DNA of 64,000 nucleotides, taken from assembly GCA_021404565.1 (NCBI GenBank), contig JAAWWF010000016.1, positions 1 through 64,000 on the forward strand. Direction: 5' to 3'. The position numbers and the translations under genes were made by a program. Below, piece after piece: positions 52,239-61,181 of this stretch. Source of the stretch: Roseivirga sp. GTDB lineage: Bacteria > Bacteroidota > Bacteroidia > Cytophagales > Cyclobacteriaceae. A model generated the notes under the pieces. The model was not told the DNA's origin, searched no databases, and saw only the letters and a list, made by a program, of their open reading frames with translations. Position 1 is the stretch's first letter, and each line of letters opens with the position of its first letter.

Positions 52239-52868
52239 ATGATGTTATCTGTAGAAAATATAAGCAAATACTACACAATTAAAGACCCGGTAACGGGTAA
52301 ACATCGCCCCTTCTGGGCGTTGAGAGAAGTGTCTTTTGAGTTGGAAAAAGGCGCCTGTATTGGGTTAACAGGAGTAAATGGTGCTGGTAAATCTACCCTG
52401 CTCAAGATCATCAGTCGCATCGTGACACCAACTTCGGGACAAGTAAGAACCTATGGCAGTGTTGTTCCCCTACTCGAACTCGGTGCTGGCTTTCACGATG
52501 AACTTACCGGAAGGGAAAACGCCTATATCTACTCTTCGCTCATAGGAATCAAAAGGAAAGAGCTCAGGCAAAAACTGGATGACATTGTTGATCTGGCCGG
52601 AGTAGGCCTTTTTCTGGATACAAAAGTCAGAGGGTATTCCAATGGAATGAAAATGCGCCTGGCATTTAGTATTGCAAGTCACTTAAAACCTGACATACTG
52701 TTGGCAGATGAGATTCTGGCGGTAGGCGATGAGGATTTTCAAAAACTATGTTTGCAAAAGATCCTTGAATTGAAAAATGAAGGCACTTCCATCATTATGG
52801 TCCAGCACAACCGCGAGTTGATTGAGAAATTATGCGACCGTACCATTGTCCTCAAAAAAGCAGACTGA
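52239..52868 (+). CDS. Polysaccharide ABC exporter, ATPase subunit (Wzt/KpsT type)
   Basis: A ~209-residue ATPase. Walker A is GVNGAGKST; the ABC signature is GYSNGMKMRLAFSIA; Walker B is DILLADEILAVGDEDF; the switch His is in MVQHNREL. The start of the nucleotide-binding domain (KYYTIKDPVTGKHRPFWALR) is typical of Wzt. The chain stops right after the ATPase core, so it lacks the ~200-residue C-terminal carbohydrate-binding domain of Wzt proteins that read a chain terminator. Export thus resembles the KpsMT/TarGH style. It ends the plus-strand arm. Confidence 0.92.
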   Translation: MMLSVENISKYYTIKDPVTGKHRPFWALREVSFELEKGACIGLTGVNGAGKSTLLKIISRIVTPTSGQVRTYGSVVPLLELGAGFHDELTGRENAYIYSSLIGIKRKELRQKLDDIVDLAGVGLFLDTKVRGYSNGMKMRLAFSIASHLKPDILLADEILAVGDEDFQKLCLQKILELKNEGTSIIMVQHNRELIEKLCDRTIVLKKAD

Positions 52869-52884
52869 GATACGTATCATACCC

Positions 52885-53886
52885 TTACTTCACTTCGGCA
52901 GAAACAATGCCATCCTTTAGAAAGCGCTGACTTACCCGTTTTGTCCACTCTTCAATTACTACCTCTTTGGGGTGTCCATCGTCTCTAAATGTATTGTTTT
53001 CATTTAAGGAGACCCTACTGTCGATATAGGCAATGTTATTTTGATCAAGAAACTCCTGAAGCCCTGACAACATGAGTTTTTCACAGTGCAATAGATTTAC
53101 ATAAAAAGGAATATCAAGTTTGGAACACAGATCATGCATTTCTGATAAAAGAAGCTCTAAAACCTCATCTGTATCATGAATTCTACGATATCCTGAAATA
53201 TTATTGATGGCTCTTTGGAGCAAAAAACTGCTTGCCAAATGTTTATGCAAGGGAAGTCTCAAATACTTAACAGGTTTACCTTCAATAAGCTTTTTATCCT
53301 TTGTCAAGGTTACAAAAGGGATATACACCTGCTCGTTACCTGACTTATTTGAATTAATCGCAAGAGAGCCAAGCCAATCTGCCTGTGCTACATTCCTTTG
53401 CCTATGATGACTCATAAAACCATAGATTACGGCTTTTGGCTTTTTTGAATGCTCTAGCCGCTTCCTTAGAACGAGGAGAGACTGATAGGTGCCGTAGCCA
53501 CCTACCCCCAGGTTTCTGATATTCACTGACGGAAATTCTTGTTGTAGCTTCCATGGAAGGGTTTGCTCATCATCAAGTCCTGCCCCCATGGTAAATGATC
53601 CTCCGATAAACAGGACTTGATCCAAATTCCCGGGAATGGGTTCTGGTTTTGTCAGGCGCTCGCCATACCGGTCTATAGTCAGGTTCATGGTATCTCCCCA
53701 GATATTCACAGGGAACCTGTAGGTTCCGGGAGTTTGAGTCCATCCCAAATGAGCATTGGGCTCGTAAAATGATATGGCTTGTGGCCGTTCAGGAGGAGGG
53801 CCATAACCCATAAGTCTCAGCGTCAGTTCTAAGACAACTAAGGCAATGAGCAGTATATATATGATTCTTTTTAAGTAGACTTTCAT
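52885..53886 (-). CDS. SGNH/GDSL-like membrane-anchored protein, paralogue A
   Basis: A 333-residue protein with one N-terminal span (YILLIALVVLELTLRLMG) and a periplasmic SGNH-like domain. Block I is FIGGSFTMGAG (nucleophile Ser), block II/III NLGVGGYGTYQS, and the terminal acid-His pair DDGHP (Asp three before His), so the catalytic set looks intact. A family-wide feature is YGFMSHHRQRN...VAQADWL. It shares this order with the genes at 56758 and 62280. It may transfer or remove acyl groups on the exported glycan. It converges with the Wzt gene. Confidence 0.78.
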   Translation of the reverse strand: MKVYLKRIIYILLIALVVLELTLRLMGYGPPPERPQAISFYEPNAHLGWTQTPGTYRFPVNIWGDTMNLTIDRYGERLTKPEPIPGNLDQVLFIGGSFTMGAGLDDEQTLPWKLQQEFPSVNIRNLGVGGYGTYQSLLVLRKRLEHSKKPKAVIYGFMSHHRQRNVAQADWLGSLAINSNKSGNEQVYIPFVTLTKDKKLIEGKPVKYLRLPLHKHLASSFLLQRAINNISGYRRIHDTDEVLELLLSEMHDLCSKLDIPFYVNLLHCEKLMLSGLQEFLDQNNIAYIDSRVSLNENNTFRDDGHPKEVVIEEWTKRVSQRFLKDGIVSAEVK

Positions 53887-53910
53887 CCTGACTCTGGTCT
53901 CAATTGAATC

Positions 53911-55632
53911 TCACAGGCTCAATTCATTTATTTCCTGAATGCTTTGATTTCTTTTTCTTCCGGATAAAAGTTCAGTCAGTTTATCACGATCGACTAATTC
54001 AACAATAATATCGTGGTCGTCCTGATGGTATTTTGATAGGGTATACTTGTTATCCAGTGCCAGATCTTCATCCGGAAAGTCATCTCTGAAAAAACACCCA
54101 CGACTTTCTTGTCTAATAATAGATGAACGCATAATTGCCTCACCGGTCGTTAAGTAGGCGACTGCATCATCGAGTATTTGATTTTTGCTCAGGAGCATAT
54201 GGCGCTTGTCTTTAATCCAGTCTGCGAATTGCGTAGCCTGTTTTTGATTCATATTGCTCTCCTGATATCTCTGTAAGCCATTCTGAACTTTTCTCAGTAT
54301 CGATGCATCAAAGTGCGAAAGTTGAATTTCCAGATCAAAGGCGCTTTTGATTATATCACTTTGGCCTCTTAATAATGAGATTTGCTGAGCTATCACTTTA
54401 GCTGCACATAAATAAAGGGCCCAAGGTAAGCCACCGACACGAAATGCTCCGAAATCGTGCATGACTTCGCCACAAACAAACACATTTTTTAAGCTGGTCC
54501 CAAAATTATGATGGGCTATTCCTCCCATTGAAAAATAGGAGATCTGACGAATTCTGCTGTTATCAGTTTGACAGTGATCGTTTATAAGCTCTTTAACCTT
54601 ATTGAAAAGCTCAAAATTATACACCAGGGCTTGGTTATATACTCCCTGAAGTATCTTTCGCAATTCTGAAGCACGATCTGTGTTGGCAAACTCCAATAGT
54701 CTGTTGATGACTTCATTGCCCTCTGGGGTCTGAGAACTGAGTTTTTTCAGACCAGTATGAAATTCACGATAACGAAAATCAACGAAATATTTCTTTCCTT
54801 CTTCCTTCCGCCAGGCCATTTGTGCCTGGAAGTGATTATTCGTTCCTCTCTCGTAAAACAATTCCTTTTCCAGCCATTCCAGATGGGTGCCATTTTCATC
54901 ATATATTTCAACGCCCGGTAGTTCTTCAGTGGGGGTAAGCATTCCCATATCCGGTTGTCCGTAGCCATGTTTGAATACAAACTCCATGTTAGACAAAATA
55001 CCGCCAGCCATCAGCATGCGACCGTGGATTGAACCGTAAGTTCCCGACTTTACTGCACCCTGAAAAAGACCTGCATAACCACCCGAGGCGAGCACGATAA
55101 ATTGAGCACTAATGGCTCCTATTGATCCTTGTCGTTGATATTGGATACCTTGACAAATGCTTTCACGGGTAATGATCCGGGTAACCCAGGCATCGTTGAG
55201 TACTTTACCCCCCAGGTTTATTATTTCAAGAAAAAGGCGCTCTAAAAGTATCTGACCAGAGCCTGATTTTAAGGATACGCCAAGGGCAATTTTCTTTAGG
55301 GGATCAAACTCCTGTAACTCTTCCAGCTCAGCCGACAGGTTTTCGGTAATGATATCGGCAATGTCCGGGTTTTCTTGCCCTTGCCCGAGGGTATTGAGCC
55401 ATTGTGTATAATCCGACCTGGTCTGAGAAGAAGTATTTATGGCTCCGGCAGAAATCTTTGACGCACCAAGTTTTCCTCCGCGATCCAACTTGTCGTAGTG
55501 AATCACAACAGTTGGAATGCCCATTCGAAGTAGCTTAATGGCAGTCCAACAACCCGCTATACCAGCACCTACAATCACAGTTGAGGTTTTTATCATGTCA
55601 ACGAGCTGGATGTTTTTCATCTGGTTTCCCAT
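53911..55632 (-). CDS. FAD-binding flavoprotein (fumarate-reductase/L-aspartate-oxidase-like)
   Basis: A 573-residue flavoprotein. The FAD motif is STVIVGAGIAGCWTAIKLLR, followed by GGKLGASKISAGAIN (FAD-loop block of the SdhA/FrdA/NadB family). 'EVMHDFGAFRVGGLPWALYL' forms the second FAD block. It lacks the CxxC/heme or Fe-S partner sites and has no signal peptide. Its neighbours are SGNH proteins, so it could oxidise or desaturate a sugar or lipid, but a separate metabolic role is as likely. It starts 15 bases after the upstream SGNH gene, so it is in the same minus-strand unit. Confidence 0.75.
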   Translation of the reverse strand: MGNQMKNIQLVDMIKTSTVIVGAGIAGCWTAIKLLRMGIPTVVIHYDKLDRGGKLGASKISAGAINTSSQTRSDYTQWLNTLGQGQENPDIADIITENLSAELEELQEFDPLKKIALGVSLKSGSGQILLERLFLEIINLGGKVLNDAWVTRIITRESICQGIQYQRQGSIGAISAQFIVLASGGYAGLFQGAVKSGTYGSIHGRMLMAGGILSNMEFVFKHGYGQPDMGMLTPTEELPGVEIYDENGTHLEWLEKELFYERGTNNHFQAQMAWRKEEGKKYFVDFRYREFHTGLKKLSSQTPEGNEVINRLLEFANTDRASELRKILQGVYNQALVYNFELFNKVKELINDHCQTDNSRIRQISYFSMGGIAHHNFGTSLKNVFVCGEVMHDFGAFRVGGLPWALYLCAAKVIAQQISLLRGQSDIIKSAFDLEIQLSHFDASILRKVQNGLQRYQESNMNQKQATQFADWIKDKRHMLLSKNQILDDAVAYLTTGEAIMRSSIIRQESRGCFFRDDFPDEDLALDNKYTLSKYHQDDHDIIVELVDRDKLTELLSGRKRNQSIQEINELSL

Positions 55633-55647
55633 GGAGGTTTATATTGA

Positions 55648-56751
55648 CTAAAAAACATTATAGATTAGATCGGCCAGGCGTTTGTTAAATTCATCGGTAG
55701 GATGGCCATCTCCTGGAATAAACAGACCAACATCCTGCCTGTCTTTTAATAAAGCCTCATTTACATAAATGAACTGAATGCCTTGTTCTTCTAAATATAG
55801 CAACACTCTTTTCCTTACATCTTTGTAATGCTTGGCAAATAATGTATCAGACCCTGTTGTGTTCTGAACCAAGACAGTGAACTCAAATCCCTGCTCCCTG
55901 AGCAATTGATCAGTCTCCTTGATAAGTCTTAAAATCAACTCAAGCTCCTTCTGTCTACTAGCCACCCTGGGTTTTATTCGGGTGAAAATGCCAGAATTCG
56001 TCCAGACAAATTTCCAATATTTCATTACCAATGAGTGGGTATTTTTTTGTTCGTCAAACGTACCTGTATGTTTGAGCTTTCCATTTTCTACAATGTACCT
56101 GATACTCTTTTGGTCCCATGGTGAATAGCCGTTTGCTCTCAGTATATGCGGATCGATAAACCAGTAAAAGATTTCTACATTTTCTGAGGCATGCAAAGCT
56201 GAATCCGTGGCAAGATGGTTTTTGGCAATAGTATATACCTGATGAGTTCCATATCCATGAAAACCGTAGTTTCTGATATTCCTCTTTTGGCTATAAAGTT
56301 GATTATAATAGTAGGGTAATGTCTCTGTATCATTTATGCCTTCACCAAAGGTAAAGGACCCTCCCAGAAAAATGCTGTATCGCTGGCTGGTAGTATCTGA
56401 GCCGGGGGTAACCCTTCTGCCATCAGCAAAGGAGTAATAGGCATCATAGATTTCTTCACCTGATTTTATCCAGCTCTTTGTAGCCCTCGCAGAAAAAGAA
56501 CTGTCGCTCACTCCGTAGCCTAATTCAGGGTTGGTTGTATAATAAGGTTCTTGATACTCAATTTTTGATTGCGGTATGTTGTCGATAGTCAGGTATAGCT
56601 CAAGAATAAACAGGACAATGAAAATGGCAGAAATATTGAAGAACAGATGCTTGATAAGGCTCTTCTTGGACCGGAGCCCAACCCATATTATAAAGACACT
56701 GCATATTAGCAGCATCAATTCAAGACCATAAATAGCTAAAAAATCCCTCAT
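55648..56751 (-). CDS. SGNH/GDSL-like membrane-anchored protein with two N-terminal spans
   Basis: A 367-residue protein. It has two closely spaced spans (residues about 8-25 and 34-52), then an exported SGNH-like domain. Block I is IFLGGSFTFGEG, block III IRNYGFHGYGTHQV, and the terminal pair is in GDGHPTDEF. A WKFVWTNSGIF stretch and late QGIQFIYVNEAL keep the family pattern. It is more distant from paralogues A-C but clearly related. It lies six bases after the paralogue at 56758. Confidence 0.75.
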   Translation of the reverse strand: MRDFLAIYGLELMLLICSVFIIWVGLRSKKSLIKHLFFNISAIFIVLFILELYLTIDNIPQSKIEYQEPYYTTNPELGYGVSDSSFSARATKSWIKSGEEIYDAYYSFADGRRVTPGSDTTSQRYSIFLGGSFTFGEGINDTETLPYYYNQLYSQKRNIRNYGFHGYGTHQVYTIAKNHLATDSALHASENVEIFYWFIDPHILRANGYSPWDQKSIRYIVENGKLKHTGTFDEQKNTHSLVMKYWKFVWTNSGIFTRIKPRVASRQKELELILRLIKETDQLLREQGFEFTVLVQNTTGSDTLFAKHYKDVRKRVLLYLEEQGIQFIYVNEALLKDRQDVGLFIPGDGHPTDEFNKRLADLIYNVF

Positions 56752-56757
56752 AATTTG

Positions 56758-57753
56758 TTAGTATGACAAATCTGTAATACCATCCGAGATGAGTCGTTTT
56801 GCAATTCTTTCCACCCAAATATCATTAACACTCTCATCGGGATGCCCATCATCTTTGATGCTGTTGTCCCTGGTCAATGGAACATGGCAATCAATAAAAC
56901 GAATGTTGCTTTCATCTAAAAAAGGTCTAAGGTATTTCATGTCCTCAGGAAGATAGTGCAATGTGGCCACATAGAATACGATGCCATATTCTCGACATAG
57001 ACGCTGCATTTCTCTGATGATGAGGTGAGTGAGTTTTTGAGCATCTTTTACCCGTTTAAAGGAACGCGACCAGTTCACTACTCTTTCTGCCAAAGATGCT
57101 AAGGCGAGCTTTTCTGTGAGGCGGAGATTATACATTCCCACTGATTCGTTTCTTTGGAATGTACTGTCATTTTGAAGGGTAACATAAGGGATTTTTCTTC
57201 TGAGCTGCATCAACCAGGCGCCCTGCGCAACGTTCCGCAATTGATGATGTTGAAAAGCCCCATAAATTACGCACTTGGGCCGGTTACCTTTTTTTAGTTC
57301 ATCTTCCAACACAAGAAGGGACTGAAAAGTACCGTAGCCACTAACAGCAAGATTGCGAAAATCTGAATGTGGAAAACGTTGCTGAAGCTTCCACACGGCC
57401 GTCTCATTATCATCTAATCCGTACCCCATCATGTATGACCCGCCAATGAAAGTTATTTGATCATCCCCAACACCATTATTATCTATCCTTGTGACTCTGC
57501 CCGTGTCTTTTTTAATGGTAATGGACATTGAATCTCCTATATCGTTGAAAGGGCCAATTTCGTAATCACCAGGGATCAATTTCCAGCCCAAATCCTTATC
57601 AAATTCATGACTCTTGGTCTGACTGACAGGAGCTACAGGTTTGAAAGGTCTATACCCCATTGATCTCAACACTACCTCCAGCATTACCACTATCAGCAGG
57701 CCTGAGAGCGATATAACGATCAATAATTTCAAAGGCTTTCTACGCACAATCAA
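56758..57753 (-). CDS. SGNH/GDSL-like membrane-anchored protein, paralogue B
   Basis: A 331-residue protein with one N-terminal span (LLIVISLSGLLIVVMLEVVL) and the shared domain: FIGGSYMMGYG, NLAVSGYGTFQS, YGAFQHHQLRNVAQ, and KDDGHPDESV at the end. The Ser, Asp and His needed for catalysis are present. It is most similar to paralogue A in the central part (VAQGAWL against VAQADWL). It precedes the gene at 55648 in the same unit. Confidence 0.78.
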   Translation of the reverse strand: MIVRRKPLKLLIVISLSGLLIVVMLEVVLRSMGYRPFKPVAPVSQTKSHEFDKDLGWKLIPGDYEIGPFNDIGDSMSITIKKDTGRVTRIDNNGVGDDQITFIGGSYMMGYGLDDNETAVWKLQQRFPHSDFRNLAVSGYGTFQSLLVLEDELKKGNRPKCVIYGAFQHHQLRNVAQGAWLMQLRRKIPYVTLQNDSTFQRNESVGMYNLRLTEKLALASLAERVVNWSRSFKRVKDAQKLTHLIIREMQRLCREYGIVFYVATLHYLPEDMKYLRPFLDESNIRFIDCHVPLTRDNSIKDDGHPDESVNDIWVERIAKRLISDGITDLSY

Positions 57754-57770
57754 TGTATTCTACAAGTCAT

Positions 57771-58679
57771 TCATAAATAGTCCTCAGGCCTGTAATATGG
57801 ACCTCTCTTTCCTGCAAAGGCATGAAAAATACCCAACAAATGTTTCCCTGTCAAAGGAGGTACTTTTTGCCTTCTGGCTACATTAGCAGATATAAACCGC
57901 ATGCCAAAGCGACCCAGGTAATGAAAGTTCATCCGGACCGAACCGTACCTTCTGAGGAAGATAAATAAGTTTCGATAAAGATAGTACTCCATAATCTCTT
58001 TCAACCCTGACTTGCCTTGGCTGCTGCCTTCCTTTTCATGATAAACCTTACTGCTGCCCACCCAATAAGAGGGCACACCATGATTAAGCAGGCGAAGACA
58101 ATAATCGGTTTCTTCATAATACAGAAAGTACGATGGGTCCATAAATCCATGCTCCTCAATGACCGTTACGGGGAGCAAGAGGCTATAACCAACCACATTG
58201 GCCACACGAAATGTCTTGCCCTGACTTAACTGCTCTTGTGATAGGGGGATAAACTTGGTTTTGAAGTTATTTTCCGCCAACTCCCAAATAAGCTCGGTAC
58301 TCATGGCACCTTCCTTGTCCAAAGCGGCACTTCCGTAAACTCCATTTCCATGAGTTTGATATGCCTTCAATAAGTGTGTTAGTGTATTGGGAAAGACCCT
58401 GGTATCATTGTTTAGCATCCAGAAAAGTGCAGTTCCTATAGATTTCGCATATTCCAGCGCTTTCGCCTGACCACCGGCAAAGCCCAGGTTTTCAGGATTC
58501 TTAAAAATCACCAGGTCCGGATATTCACTTTCGAGTACCTGGCTGTCGAAGCGCAGAGAATTGTTATCCGTAACACAAACCACAAGATCTGGGTACTCCT
58601 TCAACACCTTAAGCGACTCCAGGCAGGCTCTGGTTCTGGACATGCTGTTCCAGTTGAGTATGGAGATGACCACCGTCAT
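57771..58679 (-). CDS. GT2-family glycosyltransferase (rhamnosyltransferase-like)
   Basis: A 302-residue GT-A enzyme. It begins MTVVISILNWNSMSRTRACL, has VVCVTDNNS, ENLGFAGGQAKALEYA and FWMLNNDTRVFPNT (NND metal site), then YFLYYEETDYCLRL. This pattern is typical of WbbL/RfbF-like rhamnosyltransferases, though the donor is not certain. Its ATG comes directly after the stop of the preceding GT2 gene. Confidence 0.85.
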   Translation of the reverse strand: MTVVISILNWNSMSRTRACLESLKVLKEYPDLVVCVTDNNSLRFDSQVLESEYPDLVIFKNPENLGFAGGQAKALEYAKSIGTALFWMLNNDTRVFPNTLTHLLKAYQTHGNGVYGSAALDKEGAMSTELIWELAENNFKTKFIPLSQEQLSQGKTFRVANVVGYSLLLPVTVIEEHGFMDPSYFLYYEETDYCLRLLNHGVPSYWVGSSKVYHEKEGSSQGKSGLKEIMEYYLYRNLFIFLRRYGSVRMNFHYLGRFGMRFISANVARRQKVPPLTGKHLLGIFHAFAGKRGPYYRPEDYL

Positions 58680-59594
58680 TTAAAACTCTGTTGTTTTGTT
58701 GACACTAGCCGGCCGATTTCCCTTCCACATCAATTCGATACTCTTGAGCGTAAAGCCCAGCAACAAGCACACCCACTGTACGAGTGCCAATAGGTGGTTG
58801 ACCCAAACCGCTTTGTTTTTGGCCGTAAATGGAAATGGATACAGGGGGATTCTGAGCTTTCGCTGAACGAGCCGATTCCCTTTGCCATACTTGATGAATC
58901 TATTCACCAGGCCCCAAAAGCCATCATCAAAATTGTGCAACACCACTGATTTTCTTGCATAATCGAGTTTTCCGACCCTGGATAATCGCGTACCAAAATC
59001 AACATCCTCACCAGCGAAAGGGTAGGATTCGTCAAATCCCTCAATGCTTTCAAAAGCTTCTTTCAATACCAGAATATTTGCTGTTACCAGGTACTTCGGC
59101 TCCTCGATACCCTGACTGCTCTCCTTCAGGGGGGGCTGATGGATTTGCTGGCTTTCGTAATAACGGGAAACATAATCTTTGCCTAAGGCTCCTACAAATC
59201 CCTGAAAACCAATGGCGGAGTTATCCATATCCAAATAGCCCGCAACCATGCTTTCGGTAGGAATACAGTCGCTATCCACAAACAAAAGCCATTTGCCTTT
59301 GGCACGTTTTGCTCCCAGGTTCCGGGCACTGGCGGGTCCAGGTTTTTCGCAGAGGTAAACCTTAATGGAAAGTTCTGAATCTGCATATTGATCCGGGATC
59401 CGTACGGGTATATCAGAGTGATTATCCACAAGGATGATTTCGCATGGAAAATGGGCGAGTGTCTGGGTTTCAAAAAATGAATTCAAAAACTCGTTAATGC
59501 CTTGTTGGTTATCCTTTACCGGAATAATCAAGGAAATTTCCTTAGCAGCTATGGAACCGGGTTGTTTCAATAATCTAGTGTGTTGGCACCGCAA
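58680..59594 (-). CDS. GT2-family glycosyltransferase
   Basis: A ~304-residue GT-A enzyme. It has ISLIIPVKDNQQGINEFL, 'ARNLGAKRAKGKWLLFVDSD' with the DSD metal site, and FAGEDVDFGTRL in the acceptor block, then two spans at the C-terminal end. The start is unclear: TTG at 59594 gives an extra ~18 residues, while a TTG eight codons in is also possible; no ATG fits. It is first of a pair of GT2 genes on the minus strand. Confidence 0.82.
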   Translation of the reverse strand: MRCQHTRLLKQPGSIAAKEISLIIPVKDNQQGINEFLNSFFETQTLAHFPCEIILVDNHSDIPVRIPDQYADSELSIKVYLCEKPGPASARNLGAKRAKGKWLLFVDSDCIPTESMVAGYLDMDNSAIGFQGFVGALGKDYVSRYYESQQIHQPPLKESSQGIEEPKYLVTANILVLKEAFESIEGFDESYPFAGEDVDFGTRLSRVGKLDYARKSVVLHNFDDGFWGLVNRFIKYGKGNRLVQRKLRIPLYPFPFTAKNKAVWVNHLLALVQWVCLLLGFTLKSIELMWKGNRPASVNKTTEF

Positions 59595-59794
59595 AGCGAT
59601 CTGCTAATTAAGGACTTATTGATGAATTAGTAATTTTGTTAAGAACAAATTGGGCTCGGTTGAGAACAAAGCGGTAGTTTACCCGGCCTAAGAATATCAA
59701 GCGCCTGGCTGAGCTTTCAGCCTTCGATGGAAAGGAGACGAATTCAAAAGTTACTTACGATCAATCTGATTGTTTTCAGCCAATTACCCGTATT
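59595..59794. other. Gap between GT2 and SGNH genes
   Basis: No gene is seen. GGCTGA (59707-59712) pairs with TCAGCC (59717-59722) as a weak hairpin about 75 bases beyond the end of the upstream SGNH gene, which could help end that transcript. The rest shows no structure I can support. Confidence 0.3.
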
Positions 59795-61006
59795 TCACCA
59801 GTTTTTGAGAATAATTTGAGCAGCAACCGCCTGTCCTTTGGCATTCCAATGCATATCTCCACCAGGTAAGTACAATGACTCCGTTTGATTCTTCATTTCC
59901 GTTAACAGGTCCATACAATTCAGGTCTTTTTGTCTACAGAACTCACCTAAAATGGTATTGGGCTGATTCCAGTCAAAAACTTCCTCTTTCAAATTATAAG
60001 CATCAATAGTCTTCTCTAAGTCCAGTTGATTCACTTGGTAACGTTGAGGAAATAGTGCAATTTTGAGTTCAAAGTTCGCTTTGATTGACAATGCTTCCAA
60101 GGCATCAAATACCTGCCCACTTTTATGGTACATTTCTTCAAGGTCAGGGCTTTTGTCAATTAGGAATGTGCTTAAGCCATTGACAATATCGTAATGATAT
60201 GGAGGCACCTTCCCTTTTTCTCCATAAATAGCTTCACCCTTATATCTACCAAAGCTTTTCAGTATTCTAGGAAACAAGAACCTGTCCGTAAAATCATTTA
60301 TTTCATAGCCTGATTCATAAGTGTTTTGTGGAAGAGGTACTGACATCATGGAATCAAGTTTTGATTGATCTAACATCGGGTTTTCGATTAATTCGGTACC
60401 GACAAGCTTGTACTTACCATATTCAATCAGGCTGTAGATGTTTTCAGTCAGGTCATTACCAATAGTCACCCCAAGCAATACAATGTCTGGGTTATATTGC
60501 AAGCCATGCTCATTCAGGTATTTAATGGCATAAGTAGGGTTTGATACATTGGCAATCATGAACTCGTAGTTCACTGAATCTTGTAATTCATTCAAGGCTT
60601 TTTCAAGCAAGTAGGAATAAGTTTCTTCCTGACCTACCCTATAACCTGAGGTAAAAGAATCGCCAATTGAGAGTACTCGTATCGTGCTGGGTGGTTTTTT
60701 ATGGCTATACTCAATGGTGCTTCTAAACCCCTTGGAATTATTGACCCAACTGACTTTAACACCGTTTCCATTAGTTACCATTGTATTAACATTAGGAATA
60801 AGATAGCCTCCCTCATTCATAGTAGTAAAAGAAAAAACATCGCCATAGTCTTTTCCTATCCACCTCGATTCTACAACCAGCCTAATACCTACTTCCAGTG
60901 TAAAAACAAAGATTAGACTCACGATTACAAACCACCTGATGAACCCTATGAGTTTCTTAATGACTGAGGTTTTCCTATATTTCATTATAAGCTTATGAAG
61001 TAACAA
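59795..61006 (-). CDS. SGNH-hydrolase-family membrane-anchored protein
   Basis: A 403-residue protein with an N-terminal span (WFVIVSLIFVFTLEVGIRLV). It has the most classical SGNH motifs of the set: block I LSIGDSFTSGYR, block III LLGVTIGNDL (oxyanion Asn) and block V PGGDMHWNAKGQ (Asp and His). The nucleophile Ser, Gly, Asn and His are therefore all present. An O-acetyl-esterase or acyltransferase on the glycan is likely. It stands alone, divergent from the gene at 61182. Confidence 0.8.
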   Translation of the reverse strand: MLLHKLIMKYRKTSVIKKLIGFIRWFVIVSLIFVFTLEVGIRLVVESRWIGKDYGDVFSFTTMNEGGYLIPNVNTMVTNGNGVKVSWVNNSKGFRSTIEYSHKKPPSTIRVLSIGDSFTSGYRVGQEETYSYLLEKALNELQDSVNYEFMIANVSNPTYAIKYLNEHGLQYNPDIVLLGVTIGNDLTENIYSLIEYGKYKLVGTELIENPMLDQSKLDSMMSVPLPQNTYESGYEINDFTDRFLFPRILKSFGRYKGEAIYGEKGKVPPYHYDIVNGLSTFLIDKSPDLEEMYHKSGQVFDALEALSIKANFELKIALFPQRYQVNQLDLEKTIDAYNLKEEVFDWNQPNTILGEFCRQKDLNCMDLLTEMKNQTESLYLPGGDMHWNAKGQAVAAQIILKNW

Positions 61007-61181
61007 AAAGCATTAAACAAACCTGAAAGAAAACCGACTTTGTCTCAGTTATCCACTTATAACCGCCTCGAACAGCAGTCAGCTGATTTCATTTTGTCAT
61101 CCAGCTATTTTTTTGAGGTCGAATTTGTATTTAATTGCTGTTCAATCCAAAAGATCAGGGCACCGGTGTAAAGGCGGGTTT

